DNA of 64,000 nucleotides from Terriglobia bacterium (lineage in GTDB: Bacteria; Acidobacteriota; Terriglobia; Terriglobales; Acidobacteriaceae), in the NCBI GenBank assembly GCA_020073495.1, contig JAIQFD010000003.1, forward strand, positions 186,001 through 250,000. Direction: 5' to 3'. The translations under genes and the position numbers were made by a program. Below are positions 51,651 through 59,949 of this stretch, in pieces (positions within the stretch are counted from its first letter, which is position 1; each line of letters opens with the position of its first letter). The notes under the pieces were generated by a model. The model did no database searches and was not told the DNA's origin. It saw nothing but the letters and a program-made list of their open reading frames with translations.

Positions 51651-53231
51651 ATGGCGAATCTGCTTGCGACCAAGCCGCTGAACGTACTCATGGCGGAATC
51701 GCAGGAGACGGGCGAACACAGCCTGAAACGGGCTCTGGGCGCACTCAACCTGATCATGCTGGGCATCGGCGCCATTATCGGCGCCGGCATCTTCGTACTG
51801 ACCGGCGCGGCCGCCGCGCAGTATGCCGGACCCGCGATTGTGTTTTCGTACGTGCTGGCGGGTGTGGCCTGCGCCTTTGCTGGGCTGTGCTACGCCGAAT
51901 TCGCCGCCCTGATCCCCATCGCCGGGTCTGCATATACCTATGGGTACGCGACGTTGGGCGAGATCTTCGCCTGGATCATCGGCTGGGACCTGATCCTGGA
52001 GTATGCGTTCGGGGCGGCCACGGTTGCCTCCGGGTGGAGCAGCACGCTGGTGGCATTCCTCCAGGACTACAACATCAAACTGCCGCCGCAGATCTGCGAC
52101 ACGCCCGGCTCGATCTGGGTGCTCTACCAGGACCGATGGGCGCCGTTGAACACACTCAAGCCCGTGCTGGATGCGGCTAACATCGATTGGCACACGCTGC
52201 CGCACGCGACGGCGGCTTTCAACCTGCTGGCATTTTTGGCGATCGCCGCCGTGACCACGATCCTGGTGATCGGCATCAAGGAGTCGGCGAACTTCAACAC
52301 CGGTGTGGTCTTTGTGAAGCTATTTGCGGTGCTTACGTTCATCGCGGTCGCCGCGGCCTACGTCCTCAAGCACCCGGATACGGCAACGGCGAATTGGCAT
52401 CCCTTCATTCCGCCGAATCAAGGGGTCTTCGGAAAATACGGTTGGTCGGGGATCGCACGAGCAGCCGGAGTCGTGTTCTTCGCCTACATCGGATTCGACG
52501 CGGTTTCGACGGCCGCGCAGGAGGCGAAGAATCCCAAACGGGACATGCCCATCGGCATCCTGGGATCGCTGGGGATCTGCACTTTTCTCTACATCCTGGT
52601 TTCCTGGTTGCTGACCGGGCTGATGCATTATGACCGGCTGAACGTGGGCGCGCCAGTGTCGCTGGCCATCCATGAGACCGGCGTGAAATGGGGCAGCTAC
52701 GTGGTCAACGCGGGCGCGCTCGCCGGCCTGAGCACGGTGATGCTGGTGATGTTGCTCGGCCAATCGCGCGTCTTCTATTCGATGTCGCGTGACGGGCTGC
52801 TGTGGAAGTGGGCGGGTGAGATCCATCCGCGCTTTCGCACGCCGTGGAAGTCGTCGATCATCGTGGGTCTTTTCGTCGCCATCTTCGCATCGCTCATCCC
52901 GATCGGCGTCCTGGGCGAACTCGTCAGCATCGGGACGCTGCTTGCGTTCGTGATCGTGTCTGCCGGCGTGTGGGTGCTGCGCCGCCGCCGCCCCGACCTG
53001 CCGCGTCCCTTCCGGACGCCTTGGGTGCCGTTCACGCCCATCATGGCGATCGTTGTCTCGTTCCTGATGATGGCCGCTCTGCCAAAAGACACCTGGATCC
53101 GGTTGGTCGTATGGCTGATCATCGGCATGGTCATCTATTTCGGTTATGGCCGACATCACAGCCGCGTGCAGCGCGGCGAGTATGAGGTTTCTGCGGCGCC
53201 CAACGGCGCGACCACCGAGACGGCCGACTAG
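51651..53231 (+). CDS. APC-superfamily permease, cationic amino acid transporter-like
   Basis: A 526-residue protein with about twelve helices. GIGAIIGAGIFVLTG forms the unwound helix-1 binding site, and AGLCYAEFAALIPIAGSAYTYGYATLGE resembles CAT/YfnA-type transporters. FFAYIGFDAVSTAAQEAKNPKRDMPIGI is the usual helix-6 region. An ATG follows AAGGAGAG, a strong Shine-Dalgarno. It shares a probable operon with the permease just upstream and ends at a terminator. Confidence 0.92.
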   Translation: MANLLATKPLNVLMAESQETGEHSLKRALGALNLIMLGIGAIIGAGIFVLTGAAAAQYAGPAIVFSYVLAGVACAFAGLCYAEFAALIPIAGSAYTYGYATLGEIFAWIIGWDLILEYAFGAATVASGWSSTLVAFLQDYNIKLPPQICDTPGSIWVLYQDRWAPLNTLKPVLDAANIDWHTLPHATAAFNLLAFLAIAAVTTILVIGIKESANFNTGVVFVKLFAVLTFIAVAAAYVLKHPDTATANWHPFIPPNQGVFGKYGWSGIARAAGVVFFAYIGFDAVSTAAQEAKNPKRDMPIGILGSLGICTFLYILVSWLLTGLMHYDRLNVGAPVSLAIHETGVKWGSYVVNAGALAGLSTVMLVMLLGQSRVFYSMSRDGLLWKWAGEIHPRFRTPWKSSIIVGLFVAIFASLIPIGVLGELVSIGTLLAFVIVSAGVWVLRRRRPDLPRPFRTPWVPFTPIMAIVVSFLMMAALPKDTWIRLVVWLIIGMVIYFGYGRHHSRVQRGEYEVSAAPNGATTETAD

Positions 53232-53242
53232 CGTATCGCTTC

Positions 53243-53276
53243 CGGCCCCCCGCTTCTTGCGCGGAGGGCCGTTTTT
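53243..53276 (+). terminator. Rho-independent terminator after the permease genes
   Basis: CGGCCCCCCGC pairs with GCGGAGGGCCG (one mismatch) across a 7-base loop and is followed by TTTTTATT. It lies 12 bases past the stop of the second permease gene. Confidence 0.88.
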
Positions 53277-53346
53277 ATTGGCCCGCTCCTGTCCCGTCAC
53301 TGTCCTGCTGAGCGCCGCTGGCATACAATCGCCCGTTCTCACGAAC

Positions 53347-54351
53347 ATGCGAGCCCTGCGCAACTTCAAGGTCCTGGTGGCCGCCATCCTCGTCCTGATG
53401 GTGATCGGGATGACCGGCTTCCATCTCATCGAGGGGTGGACGTGGTTCGACGGCTTCTACATGGTGCTGACCACGTTCACCACGATCGGCTACCAGGAAG
53501 TGCACCCGCTCTCGCACACAGGGCGGATCTTCAATGTCTTCCTCATCATCTGCGGCGTGGGACTGGTGTTCCTGATCATCGGGACCCTTACCCAGGCTTT
53601 GTTAGAATTCGAGCTCGGCAACCTTTACGGAAGGCGAAAAATGGAGCGCGAGATCGCAAAGCTTTCCGGCCATTACATCCTGTGCGGCGCGGGGCGCGTG
53701 GGACGCAGCGCGGCACGCGCACTGGCGCGCGAGCCGGCGCCCTTCGTCATCATCGAGAACAACCAGGCCAAGCTCCCGCAGCTGGACCCGGGCTGGCTGA
53801 CCATCCTCGGCGACGCCACCCAGGAGAAGGTGCTGCGCGACGCCAACATCGCACAGGCGCGAGGGCTGGTGGCCGCGACCACGACCGACGCCACCAACAT
53901 TTACATCGTCCTGACCGCGCGTACCATCTGTCCCGGGCTGCGGATCATCGCCCGCGCCAGCGAAGAGGACGCGGAGAAGCACCTGCTGAAGGCAGGCGCG
54001 GATTCGGTCATCTCGCCCTATTCCTTCGCCGGACACCGCATCGCGCAGTCGTTCCTGCGGCCGGCGGTGCTCGATTTTCTCGACATCGCCACGGCACGCC
54101 AGGGCCATCTCGGCCTGGAGATCGAGGAGGTCTTCATCGATCCGGCGTCCTCCGTAGCGGGCACGACCATCGGCAGTTCGAAGCTCCGGCAGGAAATGGG
54201 CGTGATCGTGCTCGCCATCAAGCGCAATGCGGGCATGGTATTCAACCCTGCGCCGGACGACCGCATCGAGCCTGGCGACTACCTCATCGCCATGGGCGAG
54301 CCCAACAGCCTGCGCCGTCTGGAAGAAACGGCGCGTGCCGCGCGAGGCTGA
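53347..54351 (+). CDS. Two-TM potassium channel with RCK/TrkA domains
   Basis: A 334-residue Kch-type channel. Two membrane helices (about 7-25 and 62-86) flank a pore loop with the filter TIGYQE (46-51), where the usual TVGYGD has Gln for the second Gly. An RCK_N domain follows with the Rossmann motif GAGRVGR (114-120) and GDATQEKVL, then RCK_C (about 245-330). It should gate K+ in response to a nucleotide or ion ligand. TACAAT lies 17 bases before the ATG and no Shine-Dalgarno is seen. Only seven bases separate it from the next gene. Confidence 0.9.
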   Translation: MRALRNFKVLVAAILVLMVIGMTGFHLIEGWTWFDGFYMVLTTFTTIGYQEVHPLSHTGRIFNVFLIICGVGLVFLIIGTLTQALLEFELGNLYGRRKMEREIAKLSGHYILCGAGRVGRSAARALAREPAPFVIIENNQAKLPQLDPGWLTILGDATQEKVLRDANIAQARGLVAATTTDATNIYIVLTARTICPGLRIIARASEEDAEKHLLKAGADSVISPYSFAGHRIAQSFLRPAVLDFLDIATARQGHLGLEIEEVFIDPASSVAGTTIGSSKLRQEMGVIVLAIKRNAGMVFNPAPDDRIEPGDYLIAMGEPNSLRRLEETARAARG

Positions 54352-54358
54352 TCTCACA

Positions 54359-55939
54359 ATGAAGATCGTCACCGCCGCCGAAATGCGCGAGATCGACCGC
54401 GTCACCAGCGAGCGCCACGGCGTCCCCTCGCTCACCCTGATGGAGAACGCGGGCGCCGCGGTAGCGGAGTTCGTGCTCGGGCGCTATCCGCAGGCGAACC
54501 GGATCGGCATCGTGTGCGGCAGGGGAAACAACGGCGGAGACGGCTTCGTCGCGGCGCGAAAGCTGCGGGAGGCGGGCAGGGCAGTGACGGTCATCCTGCT
54601 TGCCGACCCGTCCGAACTCAAGGGCGACGCGGCGGAGATGTTCCAGCGCATGGGCCACTCGCCACTGGTCATCAAGTCGGTGGGCGAGTTCCGATCCGAG
54701 GCGGCGCGCAAGGCGCTCGCCGGCGACATTCTGATCGACGCGATCCTGGGCACGGGCTTCCGCCCTCCGGTGACCGAACTCTATGCCGACGCGATCCATG
54801 CGCTGAACGCGACGGGCCTGCCCGTGGTAGCCGTCGATATTCCGTCGGGTGCGGACGCGGATGCAATGGCGCCCCCCGCGGAGAAAGACCTCGTAGCCCG
54901 CGCCGACGCGGTGGTGACCTTCACCGCCCCTCGTCCCGCGCACATCTTCGCTAACCTGACCGCCGGCCCGATCGTTTGCTCGCGGATCGGCTCCCCCGAC
55001 CAGGCCATCGCGTCCCAACTCAAGCTGGAGGTGGTGACCGCGGGCGACGTCGCGCGCTTTGCCGAGCGGCGCGATCCCGAAGCGCACAAGGGCAGCTTTG
55101 GACATGTGCTGGTGGTCGGCGGTTCGACCGGCAAGGCGGGAGCGGCGGCGATGGCGGGCATGGCGGCACTGCGCTCCGGCGCCGGGCTGGTGACGGTCGC
55201 CACAGCGAAATCGGTGCTGCCCACTGTGGCGGGCTTTGCGCCGGAGATCATGACCGAGCCGCTGGCCGAGACGGAAACCGGAGCCATCTCCATGCGCGCC
55301 CTCGAGTACGGCCGGTTCGACGCCCTCGTCGAGGGCAAAACTGTCATCGCCCTCGGCCCCGGCTTCTCCCGCCACACTGAGGCGGCGCAGTTCGCACGCT
55401 CCGTCTTCGACCTGCATTACCTGCCGCTGGTCATCGACGCCGACGGGCTGAACGCCTTTGAGGGCTGCCCGGCCAAGCTCGACGGCCACCGCCGGCCCCT
55501 GGTGCTCACGCCGCATCCCGGCGAAATGGCCCGTCTGACGGGGCTTTCCACGCGTGACATCCAGAAGGACCGCGTCGCCATTGCGCGCAAGTTCGCCCTG
55601 GAGCGGCACGCGATCGTGGTGTTGAAGGGCCACCGCACGGTCATCGCGCAGCCGGACGGCCCGACCTGGATCAACCCTACCGGCAACCCCGGCATGGCCT
55701 CCGGCGGCACCGGCGACGTGCTCACCGGGATGATCTCCGGCTTCATCGCGCAGAACCCAAAAGACATCCTGGGCGCTGTGCTTGCGGGTGTCTTTCTTCA
55801 CGGGCTAGGGGGGGACATCGCGCGCAACCTGGTGGGCGAGCAATCGCTGGTGGCGACCGACATCCTGGCCATGTTGCCCCTGGCCTTCGACCGCGTGCGC
55901 CAGCGGGCAAAGGAAAAATTCGTTCTGATCTCCGAATAA
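54359..55939 (+). CDS. nnr: Bifunctional NAD(P)H-hydrate epimerase / ADP-dependent dehydratase
   Basis: A 526-residue repair enzyme for damaged NAD(P)HX. The N-terminal YjeF_N epimerase has TAAEMREID, LMENAGAAV and CGRGNNGGDGFVAARKL. The C-terminal ribokinase-like dehydratase (from about 235) has GSFGHVLVVGGSTGKAGAA, TPHPGEMARLTG and NPGMASGGTGDVLTGMISG. Fusion of the two activities is common in bacteria. The gene begins seven bases after the K+ channel gene, and tsaE follows after a repeat-containing spacer, an order often seen around nnr-tsaE. Confidence 0.95.
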   Translation: MKIVTAAEMREIDRVTSERHGVPSLTLMENAGAAVAEFVLGRYPQANRIGIVCGRGNNGGDGFVAARKLREAGRAVTVILLADPSELKGDAAEMFQRMGHSPLVIKSVGEFRSEAARKALAGDILIDAILGTGFRPPVTELYADAIHALNATGLPVVAVDIPSGADADAMAPPAEKDLVARADAVVTFTAPRPAHIFANLTAGPIVCSRIGSPDQAIASQLKLEVVTAGDVARFAERRDPEAHKGSFGHVLVVGGSTGKAGAAAMAGMAALRSGAGLVTVATAKSVLPTVAGFAPEIMTEPLAETETGAISMRALEYGRFDALVEGKTVIALGPGFSRHTEAAQFARSVFDLHYLPLVIDADGLNAFEGCPAKLDGHRRPLVLTPHPGEMARLTGLSTRDIQKDRVAIARKFALERHAIVVLKGHRTVIAQPDGPTWINPTGNPGMASGGTGDVLTGMISGFIAQNPKDILGAVLAGVFLHGLGGDIARNLVGEQSLVATDILAMLPLAFDRVRQRAKEKFVLISE

Positions 55940-55948
55940 GACCATTTC

Positions 55949-56020
55949 ACCGCAGAGCACGCAGAGAACGCCCAGGAAATGAAAACGAAAAATCTCTCCG
56001 TTCTCTGCGTTCTCTGCGGT
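55949..56020. repeat. Long imperfect inverted repeat of the GCAGAGAACG type
   Basis: ACCGCAGAGCACGCAGAG-AACG (55949-55970) pairs with CGTTCTCTGCGTTCTCTG-CGGT (55999-56020) with a single mismatch over 22 bases and a 28-base loop. It lies in the spacer before tsaE. It belongs to the same degenerate CAGAG repeat family as the copies at 34.4 and 40.03 kb. Confidence 0.8.
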
Positions 56021-56035
56021 TAATCTTCTTACTTG

Positions 56036-56458
56036 ATGGAATTCACGACACATTCGGCGGAGGAGACGACTGCTCTAGGGCGGACGCTGGCCGAGCACAT
56101 GAAACCGCCCAAGATGACGCTGCTGCGCGGCGACTTGGGTGCGGGCAAGACCACGCTCATCAAGGGCATCGTGGAGGGATTCAAGGCCGCCGAACAGGAA
56201 GACGTCACCAGCCCGACCTTCACCCTCATCCGCGAGTACCGCGGCCCGGGAGTCACGGTCTATCACATCGATCTTTACCGCGTGGACACGCAGCACGAAC
56301 TAGAGACATTGGGGATCGACGATCTTTTCGCCGACGATGCCGTCCTGCTGATCGAGTGGGGGGACAAGTTCGAGCGCTTTAGGCGCGAGTGTGACGTGGA
56401 GATCGCGATCGAACGCACGGGCGACAACTCGCGACGCATCACCCTCACGCCGCGCTGA
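56036..56458 (+). CDS. tsaE: tRNA t6A biosynthesis ATPase TsaE
   Basis: A 140-residue P-loop ATPase with LLRGDLGAGKTTLIKGI, the TSPTFTLIREY switch, YHIDLYR and LIEWGDKF. It works with TsaB and TsaD to make N6-threonylcarbamoyladenosine in tRNA. ATG directly follows an in-frame TTG, so either could serve; the repeat-derived spacer just upstream has no clear Shine-Dalgarno. The next gene is convergent and begins at the base after its stop. Confidence 0.93.
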   Translation: MEFTTHSAEETTALGRTLAEHMKPPKMTLLRGDLGAGKTTLIKGIVEGFKAAEQEDVTSPTFTLIREYRGPGVTVYHIDLYRVDTQHELETLGIDDLFADDAVLLIEWGDKFERFRRECDVEIAIERTGDNSRRITLTPR

Positions 56459-56926
56459 CTACTTGCTCTGCGCCATCGCCGCCGCGCGCCGCTGCAACTC
56501 GTCGTCAGCCACATCTTCTTTATGCGTGGCGATGTACCACGTGTGCCCGAACGGGTCCTCGACGCCCCCGATTCGATCCCCGTAAAACTGGTCGGCCACC
56601 GCACGTTTCAGCTTGGCGCCGGCCGCGACCGCTTGCTCGACGACCCGGTCCACATCGGGGACGTACACCAGGAAATTGACCGGCGAGCCGCCGATCGTCT
56701 CCGGGCTGCGCGCGCCCATCTCAGGATACTCGTCAGCCAGACAGACGCGCGATTCGCCGATCTGGATCTCAGCATGCCCGATCTTGCCGCCCGTGCCGGC
56801 GATGCGCATCAACTCCTTCGCCCCAAATGCCCTCCGGTAGAAGTCGATTGCCCGCGCCGCGTCACGCACGATGAGGTACGGTGTGACCGTGTGATAGCCC
56901 TCAGGTTTGTAATTCACTGTTGCCAT
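56459..56926 (-). CDS. VOC-superfamily (PhnB/glyoxalase-like) protein
   Basis: A 155-residue protein with the paired beta-alpha-beta-beta-beta modules of the vicinal oxygen chelate fold. It opens GYHTVTPYLIVRDAARAIDFYRRAFGA and continues with HAEIQIGESRVCLADE, then VPDVDRVVEQAVAAGAKL and EDPFGHTWYIATH. Such proteins bind metals and small molecules; many are called PhnB-like or bleomycin-resistance-like without tested activity. It lies 15 bases upstream of... the 3' side of fabI on the same strand, so the two may be co-transcribed with fabI first. Confidence 0.82.
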   Translation of the reverse strand: MATVNYKPEGYHTVTPYLIVRDAARAIDFYRRAFGAKELMRIAGTGGKIGHAEIQIGESRVCLADEYPEMGARSPETIGGSPVNFLVYVPDVDRVVEQAVAAGAKLKRAVADQFYGDRIGGVEDPFGHTWYIATHKEDVADDELQRRAAAMAQSK

Positions 56927-56940
56927 TGCAACCCCCACAA

Positions 56941-57708
56941 TCAGAAGCCCATGATGTTGTAGCCGCAGTCCACGTAGATGACTTCGCCGGTGATGGCGGC
57001 GGCGCCGTCGGAGGCCAGGAAGGCGGCAGTCTCCCCAACCTCCAGAGGATCGACATTTCGTTTCAGGGGAGCGCGCTCGGCGTGCGACTTCAGCATCTCG
57101 CCCAGGCCCGAAATCCCGCGCGCAGCAAGGGTCTTGATCGGTCCCGCCGAGATGGCGTTCACCCGGATCTTCTTCGGGCCGAGGTCGTTCGCCAGGTAGC
57201 GCACGGTCGCTTCCAACGCCGCCTTGGCCACGCCCATCACGTTGTAATGAGGGACGACCTTTTCGGCTCCGTAGTAGGTCAGGGTGATGATGCTGCCGCC
57301 GTCTTCCATGAGGGGCAGGGCGGCGCGCGCGACCGCGATCAGAGAGTACACGCTGATGTCGTGCGCCACGCGGAAGCCCTCGCGGCTGGTATTGATGAAG
57401 TCGCCCTTCAGTTCCTCGGCGGGCGCATAGGCCACCGAGTGCACCAGCGTGTGCAGCTTGCCGTAGCGCGACTTCAACTGCTCGAACAGGCGGATGATCT
57501 CTTCATCCTTGGAGACGTCGCACATGAACGCTTCGGCGCCAGGCAGTGACTGGATGAGGTCCTTGGCTTCCTGCTCCAGGCGCTCGTTCTGATAGGTGAT
57601 GGCGAGCTTGGCGCCCGCCGCCTGGAGCTTCTGCGCGATCGCCCAGGCGATCGAGCGCTTGTTGGCGACGCCGAAAACCACGGCCGTACGTCCTTCCAAG
57701 CTGGACAT
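56941..57708 (-). CDS. fabI: Enoyl-ACP reductase FabI
   Basis: A 255-residue short-chain dehydrogenase. The modified cofactor motif [13 protein letters not shown] and the Y-x6-K active site (YNVMGVAK) are typical of NADH-dependent FabI, as is [11 protein letters not shown]. It performs the last step of each fatty acid elongation cycle and is the target of triclosan-type inhibitors. ACAGGAGA lies 4 bases before the ATG, which fixes the start; the frame stays open 27 bases further upstream. A VOC-family gene follows. Confidence 0.96.
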   Translation of the reverse strand: MSSLEGRTAVVFGVANKRSIAWAIAQKLQAAGAKLAITYQNERLEQEAKDLIQSLPGAEAFMCDVSKDEEIIRLFEQLKSRYGKLHTLVHSVAYAPAEELKGDFINTSREGFRVAHDISVYSLIAVARAALPLMEDGGSIITLTYYGAEKVVPHYNVMGVAKAALEATVRYLANDLGPKKIRVNAISAGPIKTLAARGISGLGEMLKSHAERAPLKRNVDPLEVGETAAFLASDGAAAITGEVIYVDCGYNIMGF

Positions 57709-57755
57709 GCGTTCTCCTGTAAAACCGAAGAGCATACCAGAATGAAGAAGTACTC

Positions 57756-57771
57756 AGTACTCGGTACTCAG
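57756..57771. repeat. Second copy of the AGTACTCGGTACTCAG repeat
   Basis: This 16-base core is the reverse complement of 18406-18421. It lies between fabI and the MFS gene. A partial relative (TTCTGAGTACCGGG) is seen near 27347. Confidence 0.6.
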
Positions 57772-57775
57772 CGCC

Positions 57776-59083
57776 TTAGGCTTCGGCCGACTCGGCGACA
57801 GAATCGGATGGGATCTTCGCCGGCGCAGCGACCGGCCAACCGGCGGTCAGCGCGGCGACGGCGTACATGAGCCCGATGATGGCGAACCCCAGGGCCAGCG
57901 AGATATGGTGCGCCACCGCACCCACGGTCAGGCTGGTGACCAGTTGCAGCAGCGTGCCCAGAAAGTAGAACGTGTTCTGCACCCGTCCCATGAAGTGCTT
58001 GGGGACCATCTCCATCATGCTGGAGGAGATGCCGACGCCGCCAACGCCGCGCCCCGAGCCCATCACGATGTAACAGAGGACCGCGATGGGAAGCACGCGA
58101 GAGTAAGGCGCAAGCGTGAGGCTGCACGCCAGCAGTGCCATAGCCCAGGCCACAGCGCGGCGGCCGCGCAGCCAGCGGATGACCGATGGGACGTACAGCG
58201 CGCTGCTAACGGCCCCGATCGCCCATCCCGCATTCAGCCAGCCATAGCCCTTCGCCCCCGCGTGCAGGATGCGGTCGCTGAGCGGCGCGGTAGCCACGCC
58301 CTGGGTCAGCATGCCGGCAATGAACAACGCCCACGAGATCCCCAGCAGCACGATGTACCGCCTCCCGCGCAAGTAGAGGATGCCCTCGTGCAGTTCGTGC
58401 AGGAAGTGTCTCCAGGATCCCTGGGCGACATCCGGGGGCAGCTCGCGCTGGACCGCCACGACGACTCTGCCCTTGCGCACGGCGAAGTAGCACAGCAGGG
58501 AAACGACGTAGGTGGTGACGTCGATGGCCAGCACGCCGCCCAGGTGGATGTGCTCATACACGAATCCGACCAGCGCGCCGGCGATCATCCAGCCGCCTTG
58601 CAGGCCGGCCAGCAGCATGGTGTTGGCGCCCACGAATTCGGATTCGGGAGCCAGCTCCTGGATCAGGGCAGTGATGGTGGGCCAGAACATCCAGAACCCG
58701 GCGGCCACCAGCATGCCCATGGCGTACAGATGCCACAGCTGGACCCGGTGAGTGAACGCCAGCACCGCCACCACGGCGATGACCAGGCCGCGGCCGGCGT
58801 CGAGCAGCATCACCAGCCGTCGCCTGTCCTCGCGGTCGATGATAACGCCGGTGAAGGGAAGCATGAGCATGGCCGGGATGGTCTGCAATACGACCAGCGC
58901 GCCCAGGCTCATCTCCGAATGAGTCGCCTGGAGGATGAACCAGGTGACCGCGGCGGTGTTCATCCCGCTGCCGATCATGGAGACCAGGTTGGCGGCGAAT
59001 ATGAGCTTCAGCCCGCGATGTTGCAGAACACGGCGCATCTGAACCAAATCTACTCGAAAATTCTGCCGGGAGAAACCTGACAT
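57776..59083 (-). CDS. MFS transporter
   Basis: A 435-residue membrane protein with twelve predicted helices. It opens LKLIFAANLVSMIGSGMNTAAVTWFIL, has the loop-2 region IIDREDRRRLVMLLDAGR, and a second half beginning RYIVLLGISWALFIAG. The arrangement is like the EntS/DrrB-type drug and siderophore exporters of the family (MFS_3). The substrate is unknown. The start is uncertain: ATG at MSGFSRQ is used here, while MRRVLQ 15 codons later is also reasonable. The gene stands alone and is divergent from the next gene. Confidence 0.87.
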   Translation of the reverse strand: MSGFSRQNFRVDLVQMRRVLQHRGLKLIFAANLVSMIGSGMNTAAVTWFILQATHSEMSLGALVVLQTIPAMLMLPFTGVIIDREDRRRLVMLLDAGRGLVIAVVAVLAFTHRVQLWHLYAMGMLVAAGFWMFWPTITALIQELAPESEFVGANTMLLAGLQGGWMIAGALVGFVYEHIHLGGVLAIDVTTYVVSLLCYFAVRKGRVVVAVQRELPPDVAQGSWRHFLHELHEGILYLRGRRYIVLLGISWALFIAGMLTQGVATAPLSDRILHAGAKGYGWLNAGWAIGAVSSALYVPSVIRWLRGRRAVAWAMALLACSLTLAPYSRVLPIAVLCYIVMGSGRGVGGVGISSSMMEMVPKHFMGRVQNTFYFLGTLLQLVTSLTVGAVAHHISLALGFAIIGLMYAVAALTAGWPVAAPAKIPSDSVAESAEA

Positions 59084-59182
59084 TGGACGTTGGGACCTGT
59101 CCTTCGGATAGGCGGACAGGGTCTGATTCCTGCCGGCAAGATCAGGAATCATCCGATAATACTTGGAGGAACGGGGGCGAAC

Positions 59183-59806
59183 GTGAACGCGGGAACGGCC
59201 AAGGGACACATCGCATGCGCCGTCGTCTGCGCCAGCGCACTGTGCGCCGCGGCCGCGCCTCCCCGCCTGCCCATGCCCACCGCCTTTCACGAGGGGGCGG
59301 CTGTTACCGTAGAAATCGAGCGACCGGCCAGGGGCCAGCGCACGCTGGAGTTCGGACCGTGGCAGCTCGGGATCTATCCCCGCAATGAGCGCCCGCGCGA
59401 CCGCCGGCTCAACCTGTACGTCGTCATCCCAGGGAAGCAGCACCACGCCGACGGATGGGACGACTACGACCACAACATGATCGTCAATGCCATTCCCGTG
59501 GGCGACGATCTGGTGGAGTGGGACGTGTACTGGGTGCTAGTGCTTGATCCGCACATGGGGCAGGACTTCCGCAGCGAACGCGACCTGCTGCTGGCGGCGC
59601 AGGAGCGCTTCACCCCGGGCGACCTCTTTGAGTTCGACGACGTCCCCTCCAATGCCGTGCTTCGAGACTACCTGCACATCGACTCGCTCGCCGGGTTGGA
59701 GCGCTACCGCTATCAGGACGGCACCCTGCCCCGGATCCTGGTCTTGCCCGCCGGTTGCGTCGTGCGGATGAAAGTGGCGCCGCCCGCCGCCGCAGCGGGC
59801 AAGTAA
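59183..59806 (+). CDS. Exported hypothetical protein
   Basis: A 207-residue protein with a signal peptide (IACAVVCASALCAAAA). The mature part has AAVTVEIERPARGQR, LGIYPRNERPRDRRLNLYVVIPGKQHHADGW written as a compact beta-rich domain, and LVEWDVYWVLVLDPH. No family is recognised. GTG is supported by GGGGG 5-6 bases upstream. A GATAAT hexamer at about 59154 is a possible -10. Confidence 0.65.
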   Translation: MNAGTAKGHIACAVVCASALCAAAAPPRLPMPTAFHEGAAVTVEIERPARGQRTLEFGPWQLGIYPRNERPRDRRLNLYVVIPGKQHHADGWDDYDHNMIVNAIPVGDDLVEWDVYWVLVLDPHMGQDFRSERDLLLAAQERFTPGDLFEFDDVPSNAVLRDYLHIDSLAGLERYRYQDGTLPRILVLPAGCVVRMKVAPPAAAAGK

Positions 59807-59949
59807 GTCCTCGCGGCTCCCTCCGGGCTCGTTTCCAGCGCGTCGATCTGAACACCCCAGTGACTTCACACGTTGCGCCGGGCCTGTGTTGGTACTACGA
59901 TTCGGCTGGACCACGGTACAGCGGACCGATCCCTTCACCGAGGTGGGCG

